From NCBI RefSeq assembly GCF_003574215.1, contig NZ_AP018558.1, forward strand, positions 1,095,001 through 1,159,000: 64,000 nucleotides of DNA, written 5' to 3'. This document shows positions 36,421 through 44,071 of this stretch, piece by piece. This DNA is from Hydrogenophilus thermoluteolus (GTDB taxonomy: Bacteria; Pseudomonadota; Gammaproteobacteria; Burkholderiales; Rhodocyclaceae). How positions within the stretch are numbered: position 1 is the first letter of the stretch; each line of letters begins with the position of its first letter. The notes below the pieces were generated by a model. That model did no database searches. It was not told where the DNA came from and saw only the letters and a program-made list of their open reading frames with translations. Position numbers and translations under genes: made by a program.

Positions 36421-38544
36421 TTGTCGTTACAGCGCACCCGAACGATTCCCGACGCGGTTCGTGAACGCGTTGCAACCCTGCGCGAAACGATCCGGCGCTT
36501 GGATTACGCCTATTACGTGCGCAACGAACCCTTGGTCCCGGACGCCGAATACGATCGGCTCTTTCGGGAACTGGAAGCGCTGGAAGCGCAGTATCCGGAA
36601 TTGATCACCCCCGATTCGCCCACGCAGCGCGTGGGGGGGGCGCCAGCACCCGAATTTCGTGAAGTGACCCATGAGCTCCCCATGCTGTCACTCGCGAACG
36701 CGTTTACCCCAGAAGAGGTGCTCGCGTTCGATCGCCGCTGCCGCGAAGGGTTGGGCGTCCCCGCGGTGCGGTACGCCTGTGAACCCAAATTCGACGGTGT
36801 TGCGATTTCGCTCCTCTACGAAAACCGCGTGCTGACCCGCGCGGCAACCCGCGGCGATGGGTTCAAAGGGGAAGAGGTCACCGCTAACGCCCGGACCATT
36901 CGCACGATCCCGTTGCGTTTGCCCGACGAAGCGCCAAAGCTTCTCGAAGTACGCGGCGAAGTGGTGATGACTCATGCCGATTTTGCCGCACTCAACGCAC
37001 GCCAGCTTGCTGCGGGCGAAAAGACCTTCGCGAACCCACGAAACGCCGCATCGGGAAGCTTGCGCCAGCTCGACCCCAAAGTCACTGCGAAACGGCCGCT
37101 GCGCTTTTACGCTTACCAATGGGTTCGCGCCGAAGGGGTCGATGCGGCCCCGGAAACCCATTCCGAGGCGCTCGAACGTCTAGAGCGGTTCGGCTTCCCG
37201 GTTTCCGAATGGCGCCAGACCGTGGTCGGTGCCGAAGCGCTGCTCGACTACTACCAGAAGATGCTGGCGCGCCGCGACCAACTCCCTTTCGATATCGACG
37301 GCGTTGTCTATAAAGTCGATGCGTTTGCTGAGCAAGATCGCCTGGGGTTCGTCGCGCGCGCTCCGCGTTGGGCGATCGCGCACAAATTCCCCCCGCAAGA
37401 GGCAGTGACGCAACTTCTGGCAATCGATGTCCAAGTGGGGCGCACCGGTGCGCTGACTCCGGTGGCGCGCCTTGCCCCGGTTGCGGTTGGCGGCGTTACC
37501 GTTGCGAACGCGACGCTCCACAACGAAACGTTCATCCGGCAGCAAGACATTCGCATCGGCGACTGGGTCGTCGTGCGCCGTGCCGGTGACGTGATTCCCG
37601 AAATCGTCCGCTCCCTGCCCGAGCGGCGACGTGGCACGGAGCAGGTGTTCACGCTGCCATCGCACTGTCCCGTTTGTGGCTCGCACGTCGAACGGGATCC
37701 CGAAAAAGCGATCGCCTACTGTACCGGCGGACTCTACTGTCCCGCGCAACGCAAACGGGCAATCGAACATTTCGCGAGCCGCCGAGCGATGAACATCGAA
37801 GGGTTGGGCGAAAAACTGATTGCCGAACTCGTCGATCGGGAATGGGTGCGCAACCCAGCCGATCTCTACGACCCTGAGCGGATCTCCGTCGATCGGTTGG
37901 CCACTTTACCCCGGATGGGACCGAAGTCGGCCGCAAACCTCATCGCCGCGATCGAGCGCAGCCGCCATACCACGTTGCCCCGTTTCCTCTACGCCCTGGG
38001 GATTCGTAACGTGGGCGAAGCCACGGCAAAAGATCTGGCGCGCCATTTCGGTTCGCTCGATGCCCTCATCGCAGCGACCGAAGCCGATCTGATGGCGGTG
38101 CCGGAAATCGGTCCGATCGTGGCGGCGTCGATTCATCAATTTTTCCGCGAACCTCATAACCTCGAAGTGATCGCCGCGCTCAAGCGCCATGGGGTTACCT
38201 GGTTGGAAGGGGAACCCCTTGCGGCGACATCGGTTTCGTCTCAAGACGCAATGCCCGCACCAGCCGACCCGAGCGAAGCGAACCGATCCCACGCGTTGGC
38301 AGGTCTGACGTTCGTGCTCACGGGCACCTTGCCCACGCTCACGCGCGAAGCGGCCACTGCGCTCATCGAAGCGCACGGAGGCAGGGTAAGCGGATCGGTA
38401 TCGAAAAAGACGAGTTACGTCGTCGCGGGCGAAGCTGCTGGGAGCAAATTGGCGAAAGCGGAAGCGCTGGGGATTCCCATCCTCGACGAAGCAGGACTCA
38501 GGCGCCTCATCGCGGAAAAAAGTAATTCAACTTCATCTATTTGA
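36421..38544 (+). CDS. ligA: NAD-dependent DNA ligase
   Basis: Seals nicks in replication and repair using NAD. The 707-aa product has domain Ia (YAYYVRNEPLVPDAEYD), adenylated Lys123 in CEPKFDGVAIS, RGDGFKGEEVT, the OB fold, the four-Cys zinc finger (CPVCGSH...CTGGLYCPAQ), helix-hairpin-helix repeats (LATLPRMGPKSAANLIAAIE) and a C-terminal BRCT domain (GLTFVLTGTLPTLTREAA). Translation starts at TTG 36421, with AAGGGGA upstream and no suitable ATG or GTG in reach. It follows zipA by 12 bases. Confidence 0.96.
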   Translation: MSLQRTRTIPDAVRERVATLRETIRRLDYAYYVRNEPLVPDAEYDRLFRELEALEAQYPELITPDSPTQRVGGAPAPEFREVTHELPMLSLANAFTPEEVLAFDRRCREGLGVPAVRYACEPKFDGVAISLLYENRVLTRAATRGDGFKGEEVTANARTIRTIPLRLPDEAPKLLEVRGEVVMTHADFAALNARQLAAGEKTFANPRNAASGSLRQLDPKVTAKRPLRFYAYQWVRAEGVDAAPETHSEALERLERFGFPVSEWRQTVVGAEALLDYYQKMLARRDQLPFDIDGVVYKVDAFAEQDRLGFVARAPRWAIAHKFPPQEAVTQLLAIDVQVGRTGALTPVARLAPVAVGGVTVANATLHNETFIRQQDIRIGDWVVVRRAGDVIPEIVRSLPERRRGTEQVFTLPSHCPVCGSHVERDPEKAIAYCTGGLYCPAQRKRAIEHFASRRAMNIEGLGEKLIAELVDREWVRNPADLYDPERISVDRLATLPRMGPKSAANLIAAIERSRHTTLPRFLYALGIRNVGEATAKDLARHFGSLDALIAATEADLMAVPEIGPIVAASIHQFFREPHNLEVIAALKRHGVTWLEGEPLAATSVSSQDAMPAPADPSEANRSHALAGLTFVLTGTLPTLTREAATALIEAHGGRVSGSVSKKTSYVVAGEAAGSKLAKAEALGIPILDEAGLRRLIAEKSNSTSSI

Positions 38545-38562
38545 CTGAATGTGGAGAAAACT

Positions 38563-39453
38563 ATGGCCCGACCCTTGGTACGCAAAGCGGTTTTTCCCGT
38601 CGCGGGGATGGGAACGCGTTTTCTGCCCGCGACCAAGGCAAGTCCCAAAGAGATGTTGCCGATCGTCGACAAGCCGCTGATTCAATATGCAGTGGAAGAG
38701 GCGGTCGCAGCGGGGATCACCGAGCTCATTTTCATCACCGGGCGGACCAAACGCTCGATCGAAGATCACTTCGACAAGGCTTATGAGTTGGAATCGGAAC
38801 TCGAACAGCGCGGCAAACACACGCTGTTGGAGGTGGTGCGTAAGACCGTCCCGCAGGGGGTGACCTGCATCTATATTCGGCAGCCAGAGGCGCTGGGGCT
38901 AGGCCACGCGGTCCTGTGCGCGCAGCCGGTGGTCGGCAACGAACCCTTTGCGGTGCTCCTTGCCGACGACCTCTGCGACAATGGCGATGGCAAACCGGTG
39001 CTCCAGCAAATGGTCGAGGTCTTCGCGTACCACCGTTGTTCGGTGTTGGGGACGATGACGGTACCGCGTGAGCAGACCAAGCAGTACGGAATCGTCAGCA
39101 CCGATCCGTGTGAGCAGGGCAATACCCGGCGCATTCGCGCGATCGTCGAAAAACCCGAACCCGAAAAGGCCCCTTCGACACAAGCGGTGGTTGGCCGCTA
39201 CATCCTCACCGCCGCGATCTTCGATCACCTCAAGCGCATCCAACCGGGGGCAGGGGGAGAGCTCCAGCTCACCGACGCGATCAGCTCGCTTCTCAAAGAG
39301 GAGGCGGTACTCTCCTACGCATTCGAAGGGGTGCGTCACGACTGTGGGTCGAAAGCCGGATACCTGCAAGCCACCGTCGAATTTGCACTGCGCCATCCCG
39401 AGGTGGCCGAAGCGTTCCGCGCCTATCTCAAAGAGCGTGTTGCGGCGCTTTAA
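38563..39453 (+). CDS. galU: UTP-glucose-1-phosphate uridylyltransferase
   Basis: Makes UDP-glucose from UTP and glucose-1-phosphate for surface polysaccharides. The 296-aa product has the nucleotide-binding KAVFPVAGMGTRFLPATKA, PKEMLPIVDKPLIQYAVEEA, VLLADDLCDN and KAGYLQATVEFAL. GGAGAA precedes ATG 38563; GTG 38551 is less well placed. It follows ligA by 18 bases, probably in the same transcript. Its stop overlaps the convergent typA stop. Confidence 0.96.
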   Translation: MARPLVRKAVFPVAGMGTRFLPATKASPKEMLPIVDKPLIQYAVEEAVAAGITELIFITGRTKRSIEDHFDKAYELESELEQRGKHTLLEVVRKTVPQGVTCIYIRQPEALGLGHAVLCAQPVVGNEPFAVLLADDLCDNGDGKPVLQQMVEVFAYHRCSVLGTMTVPREQTKQYGIVSTDPCEQGNTRRIRAIVEKPEPEKAPSTQAVVGRYILTAAIFDHLKRIQPGAGGELQLTDAISSLLKEEAVLSYAFEGVRHDCGSKAGYLQATVEFALRHPEVAEAFRAYLKERVAAL

Positions 39454-41282
39454 TCGCTGTCGCTCCGCGCGGCTTTGCGCCGTTCGTGCTCTTTGAGGAG
39501 CCGTTTGCGCAGCCGGATGCTCGTCGGCGTGATCTCGACCAGTTCGTCGTCGTCGATGAATTCGACCGCGCGTTCCAGCGTCAGTTCGATGGGCGGTGTC
39601 AGGCGCACCGCCTCGTCGGAACCCGAAGCGCGAATGTTGGTGAGCTGTTTGGTCCGCACCGGATTGACGACCAGGTCGTTTTCTCGGCTGTGAATGCCGA
39701 TGATCATCCCTTCGTAGACCGGATCACCTGGTTTCACGAACATCCGCCCGCGTTCTTGCAGCTTCCAAAGCGCGTACGCGACACATTCGCCGTCTTCTTG
39801 AGAAACGAGGACGCCGTTACGTCGCCCAGGGATCGGTCCGGCGTACGGAGCATAGTCGTCAAAGATATGGCTCATCAACCCCGTGCCGCGGGTCAGCGTC
39901 AGGAACTCGCCTTGGAAACCGATCAGCCCTCGAGCCGGAATGCGGTATTCCATCCGCACCCGCCCTTTGCCGTCGATCTGCATATCGAGGAGTTCGGCGC
40001 GCCGGCGCCCCAGCTCTTCCATCACCGCGCCTTGGTGTCCCTCTTCGATATCGACGGTGAGGCGTTCGTACGGCTCACACCGCACGCCGTCGATCTCTTT
40101 GAAGACGACCCGCGGCCGTCCGACCGCCAATTCGAACCCTTCCCGTCGCATGTTTTCGAGCAAAATGGTCAAATGGAGCTCGCCGCGACCGGAGACTTCG
40201 AACTGCTCTGCCGATTCACCACCGAAGTCGACGCGCAGCGCGACGTTGCGCAAAAGCTCTTTTTCCAGCCGTTCGCGAATCTGGCGGCTGGTGACATATT
40301 TCCCTTCGCGCCCGGCAAGGGGTGAGGTATTGACCATGAAGGTCATCGTCAAGGTCGGTTCATCGACCGCGATCGGAGGTAACGGCTGGGGATCGTCCGG
40401 ATCACAGAGGGTGACCCCAATCCCGATGGCGTCGATCCCGCTCACCATCACGATGTCGCCTGCGGTGGCTTCAGGAACCGGGATCCGCTCCAAGCCGCGA
40501 AAACCGAGGATTTGCCCAACCTTGCCCTTGCCTAGGAACGTTTCACCGCGATAGACCGCAACCTCTTGATTGGGGCGCAACACCCCTTGTTTGATGCGAC
40601 CGATCCCCATCTGCCCCAGATAGTTGGAGTGGTCGAGCGACGCGATCAAGAGTTGGAGGGGCGCGTCACGGTCTACGGCGGGGGGCGGGACATGGGTGAG
40701 AATCGCCTCGAAAAGGGGGCGCATGTCGCTCGAAGGGGTCTTGAGGTCGAGCGTCGCGTAACCGTTGAGCGCAGAGGCATAGACGACGGGGAAATCGAGT
40801 TGTTCGTCACTGGCGTCGAGTTCGGCGAAGAGGTCGAACGTGGCGTTGATCACCCAATCGGGGCGCGCTCCCGGGCGGTCGATTTTGTTGATCACGACGA
40901 TCGGTTTCAACCCCAGAGCGAGCGCCTTCTGCGTAACGAAACGCGTTTGCGGCATCGGCCCTTCGACCGCGTCGACCAAGAGCAAGACGCCATCGACCAT
41001 CGAAAGCACCCGTTCGACCTCACCACCGAAATCGGCGTGACCGGGGGTGTCGATGATGTTGATCAGCGTTCCTTCATAGGTGATCGCGCAGTTTTTCGCC
41101 AAAATGGTGATGCCGCGCTCACGCTCCAGTTCGTTGCTGTCGAGGATCCGTTCTCCGACGGTCTGATGGTTGGCAAAGGTTCCTGACTGTTTCAACAGTT
41201 GGTCGACCAATGTCGTTTTGCCATGGTCGACGTGGGCGATGATCGCGATGTTGCGAATCGCAGGGTGGGTTTGGGTCGTCAT
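39450..41282 (-). CDS. typA: Ribosome-associated GTPase TypA/BipA
   Basis: A 610-aa translational GTPase that acts in ribosome assembly and stress adaptation. The G domain shows AHVDHGKTTLVDQLL, DTPGHADFGGEVERVLSMVD and VINKIDRPGARPDW. EF-G-like domains follow, then the BipA-specific C-terminal region (GKVPQ equivalents: YALWKLQERGRMFVKPGDPV and KRLLKEHERRKAAR). ATG 41282 begins the conserved N-terminus; the frame is open further upstream without similarity. Confidence 0.96.
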   Translation of the reverse strand: MTTQTHPAIRNIAIIAHVDHGKTTLVDQLLKQSGTFANHQTVGERILDSNELERERGITILAKNCAITYEGTLINIIDTPGHADFGGEVERVLSMVDGVLLLVDAVEGPMPQTRFVTQKALALGLKPIVVINKIDRPGARPDWVINATFDLFAELDASDEQLDFPVVYASALNGYATLDLKTPSSDMRPLFEAILTHVPPPAVDRDAPLQLLIASLDHSNYLGQMGIGRIKQGVLRPNQEVAVYRGETFLGKGKVGQILGFRGLERIPVPEATAGDIVMVSGIDAIGIGVTLCDPDDPQPLPPIAVDEPTLTMTFMVNTSPLAGREGKYVTSRQIRERLEKELLRNVALRVDFGGESAEQFEVSGRGELHLTILLENMRREGFELAVGRPRVVFKEIDGVRCEPYERLTVDIEEGHQGAVMEELGRRRAELLDMQIDGKGRVRMEYRIPARGLIGFQGEFLTLTRGTGLMSHIFDDYAPYAGPIPGRRNGVLVSQEDGECVAYALWKLQERGRMFVKPGDPVYEGMIIGIHSRENDLVVNPVRTKQLTNIRASGSDEAVRLTPPIELTLERAVEFIDDDELVEITPTSIRLRKRLLKEHERRKAARSDSD

Positions 41283-41321
41283 AAACAAACGCTTTCGTAC
41301 GATTCGTTGCCAAAGGTGCGC

Positions 41322-41327
41322 ATTATA
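41322..41327 (-). promoter_or_regulatory. Probable typA promoter -10 box
   Basis: TATAAT on the minus strand (41327 to 41322), 40 bases before the typA ATG. No good -35 hexamer was found at 16-18 bp. The rest of the 41283-41474 gap holds no supported gene. Confidence 0.45.
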
Positions 41328-41474
41328 CGGGGAAGGGCACCGTTCCCCCACGGCACCGTCGTATTGAACACATATGACTTGCAGGTTCGCTACAAGCCGG
41401 TGCAGTTGGCACGGGTCTTTGCCCATTCCGGCGCGTTGCCGTTGTCGCAGCGGCCAAAATGCCGTCTCGACTGA

Positions 41475-42079
41475 TTGGTCCTGGCGATTTCCCCGAACAA
41501 CCGGATGCCTGCGATCATCGACCATGCGCCTGCCGATGGCGGTGCGCCGATCTCCGTTTTCGAATCGGGCGCGATTCTGGTCTATTTGGCAGAAAAGATG
41601 GACGCTTTCTGCCTACGGCGCCACGGCCGCGCAAGACGGTACTCGAATGGCTGTTTTGGCAAGTGGGCGGGCTTGGCCCGATGGCGGGACAAAACCACCA
41701 TTTCGTCCAATACGCCCCCGAATCGATCCCGTACGCGATCGACCGCTATGTGCGCGAAACGAGCCGCCTCTACGCCGTGCTCGACCGTCGTCTTGCCGAA
41801 GTCGAGTGGGTCGCCGGGGACTACTCCATTGCGGATATGGCGATCTATCCGTGGATCGTCCCGCACGAACGGCAACGGCAAAACCTCGACGATTTCCCCA
41901 ACCTCAAGCGTTGGTTCCAGCAGATGCAGGCACGACCGGCGGTCGCCCGTGCCTACGCCCGCGGAGAACCGTGGGCGAAACGGGGCGCGGTGACCGAGGA
42001 AGGGAAAGCGATCCTTTTCGGTCAGTCTGCGGAACAGCTGAAAGCGGTCACCCCCCCGAAGCGCTCCGAGACCGGGTAA
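41475..42079 (+). pseudogene. Glutathione S-transferase family protein (YfcG/YghU-like), truncated and frameshifted
   Basis: Family sequence begins abruptly at LAISPNNRMPAIIDHAPADG and continues to VFESGAILVYLAEKM. It then resumes one frame over at GRFLPTAPRPRKTVLEWLFW and runs to the C-terminus (ADMAIYPWIVPHERQRQNLD). A single-base deletion in the GG at 41600-41601 explains the shift: restoring one G gives AEKMGRFLP, as in relatives. About 45 N-terminal residues, including the thiol-active start of the thioredoxin fold, are missing, and an in-frame stop lies just before 41475. The gene is therefore dead even if the frameshift were a sequencing error. Confidence 0.85.
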
Positions 42080-42106
42080 AATCGCAGCTTTCGGACATCA
42101 GGGGGC
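42077..42106 (+). promoter_or_regulatory. mtnP -10-like box and ribosome site
   Basis: TAAAAT at 42077-42082, at the stop of the GST remnant, may be a -10. The ribosome site AGGGGGC (42100-42106) lies six bases before ATG 42113. Confidence 0.35.
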
Positions 42107-42112
42107 AGGCCC

Positions 42113-42868
42113 ATGCTGGCAGTGATTGGCGGTAGTGGTCTTTCGAATCTGACGAATCTCGAACGGCTTGGGCAGCGGGTCGTACGAACCCCCTACGGCG
42201 AACCGTCCGGCGTCCTCACCTTCGGCCGTCTGGGCTGTGAAGAGATCGTTTTCATTGCCCGCCACGGCTACGGCCATACGATCGCCCCCCACCAGATCAA
42301 CTACCGCGCCAACCTGTGGGCGTTGAAACACGTTGGGGTGACGCGCGTGATCGCAGTGGCGTCCGTGGGGGGCATCGCACCACATCTGCCCCCAGGAACG
42401 CTGGTCGTGCCGCATCAGATCATCGACTATACGTGGGGGCGGGTGTGCACCTTTTACGACGGCCCCGACGACCCCGTGGTCCATATCGACTTCACCCAAC
42501 CCTTTACGCCGTCACTTCGCACGGCGCTCTTACAAGCGGCAACCGAATGTCAAGAGCCGGTTGTCGATGGCGCCGTCTATGCCTGTACGCAAGGGCCACG
42601 GCTGGAAACCGCAGCGGAAATCGAGCGGTTGGCGCGGGATGGTGCCGAGCTCGTTGGAATGACCCTGATGCCAGAGGCGGTGCTTGCCCGTGAAATCGGA
42701 CTCGAATACGCGGCGTTGAACGTCGTCGCCAATTGGGCAGCCGGGCGGGGCGACGCGAAAGAACGGATCGCGTTCGACGCGTTGGAGCGCGAACTCGAAC
42801 GAGCGATTGGTCGCGCGAAACGCATTCTCGAAGCGTTTTGTCATCTGTGCTCCACACCAAACGGTTAG
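42113..42868 (+). CDS. mtnP: S-methyl-5'-thioinosine / methylthioadenosine phosphorylase
   Basis: A 251-aa phosphorolytic enzyme of the PNP/MTAP family in methylthioadenosine salvage. Visible motifs are LAVIGGSGLSNL, RHGYGHTIAPHQINYRANLW, VASVGGI, TQGPRLETAAEIERL and GMTLMPEAVLARE. Gammaproteobacterial and betaproteobacterial members often prefer methylthioinosine; which substrate applies here cannot be read from the sequence. It follows the GST remnant and converges on the ABC permease gene with a 63-base gap that shows no clear terminator. Confidence 0.88.
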   Translation: MLAVIGGSGLSNLTNLERLGQRVVRTPYGEPSGVLTFGRLGCEEIVFIARHGYGHTIAPHQINYRANLWALKHVGVTRVIAVASVGGIAPHLPPGTLVVPHQIIDYTWGRVCTFYDGPDDPVVHIDFTQPFTPSLRTALLQAATECQEPVVDGAVYACTQGPRLETAAEIERLARDGAELVGMTLMPEAVLAREIGLEYAALNVVANWAAGRGDAKERIAFDALERELERAIGRAKRILEAFCHLCSTPNG

Positions 42869-42931
42869 CATTTGCGAACTGAGCGCCTGCGGTTTAGAGC
42901 AAAACATCGTATCCGGAATAAACCCGTCGCT

Positions 42932-44068
42932 TTAGCGCAAGCTCGCGCGGAATCGCTTGAGTGCTATCGTGAAAAAGAACGCGCCCAGCAGCAGTGTCAT
43001 CGCAAGGTCCAGCCAAACACTGCTTAGCGGCACGTTCCGATAAAGCAACCCTTGCGCCAAGCGGACGAAGTAGGTGTTGGGCGCGGCGAGCATGATCTGC
43101 TGCACCAATTCCGGCATGCTTTCGCGCGGCGTGACCGCACCGGAAAGCAGTTGTAACGGAATCACCACCAAGATCACCAAGAGCCCGAACTGCGGCATCG
43201 AACGGGCAATGGTTGCCAACAAAACGCCCAATGAAGCGGCGGCAAACTGGAAAAACGCAGCGGCGACGAGAAAGCGCAGCACACTCGCCGCGGTGATGGG
43301 AACCCCCAGCACCCCCTGAACGACCAGCCACAGCGAAATCGAAACACCGATCAGCACCACGATGCCGTTTGCGACGATCTTCGCCACCAGGATCTGCCAC
43401 GGGTGGAGCGGCAGCACCAAGAGGTGTTCGATCGTACCGTGTTCCCGTTCGCGGATCAGCGCCGCCCCCACCAGGACCACGGTGAGGATCGTCACCATGT
43501 TGATGATCTCCATCACACCGCCGAACCACAGGCCGGTCAGATTGGGGTTGAAACGAACCCGCACCACCAAGTCGACCGGTTGCGGCGGCAGCAGCGCCTG
43601 TCCCTCGGCCCATTGGCGAATCGTCTCGCTGACGATTTGTGTGAGATAGGTCTGCCCCAGAAATGCTTGGGTCATCACCGTCGCGTCGATCCACAGGGCG
43701 ATTTCGGTGGGACGGCGGGCAATGAGATCGGCCTGGAAATCAGGAGGAATGACCAGCACGAAACTGACCTCGCCGCGATCCAGGAGCAAATCGACCTCGT
43801 CCCAGTTGATAAACCGCGGAGGAAGAAACTGGGGCAGGCGTATCGCTGCAGCGATGCGCGCCGAGAGCGCAGAGTGGTCGTGGTCGACGATCGCGATCGG
43901 CGCGTTGTGCAACTCTTTGGAAACGCCAGTAGCGGCAGCGTAGATTGCGCCGGTGAAGGCCCAAACGATGAGCACGAGCAGTACGCGGTCTCGCCCCAGA
44001 CTTTGCAGCTCTTTGGCGATCAGCGCAAGGACCGGTCGGAGGAGGGAAACCGTTTCGTCGTTCGCCAT
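42932..44068 (-). CDS. ABC-2 type permease (YhhJ-like)
   Basis: A 378-aa inner-membrane protein with an N-terminal membrane segment (VLLVLIVWAFTGAIYAAA), a large periplasmic domain (about 45-175) and a cluster of five C-terminal segments between about 185 and 370. NPNLTGLWFGGVMEIINMV and LIREREHGTIEHLLVLPL are family marks. It is the last gene of a three-gene export operon with HlyD and RbbA-like partners, the same set as yhiI-rbbA-yhhJ. The substrate is unknown; drugs or other small molecules are usual guesses for this type. Separated from rbbA by three bases. Confidence 0.88.
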   Translation of the reverse strand: MANDETVSLLRPVLALIAKELQSLGRDRVLLVLIVWAFTGAIYAAATGVSKELHNAPIAIVDHDHSALSARIAAAIRLPQFLPPRFINWDEVDLLLDRGEVSFVLVIPPDFQADLIARRPTEIALWIDATVMTQAFLGQTYLTQIVSETIRQWAEGQALLPPQPVDLVVRVRFNPNLTGLWFGGVMEIINMVTILTVVLVGAALIREREHGTIEHLLVLPLHPWQILVAKIVANGIVVLIGVSISLWLVVQGVLGVPITAASVLRFLVAAAFFQFAAASLGVLLATIARSMPQFGLLVILVVIPLQLLSGAVTPRESMPELVQQIMLAAPNTYFVRLAQGLLYRNVPLSSVWLDLAMTLLLGAFFFTIALKRFRASLR

Positions 44069-44071
44069 CGT

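Noticed and set aside
41199..41474. The missing N-terminus of the GST, since this upstream stretch is in the same frame as 41475
   Set aside because: The translated upstream sequence shows no GST or thioredoxin-fold similarity, and an in-frame stop lies directly before 41475.
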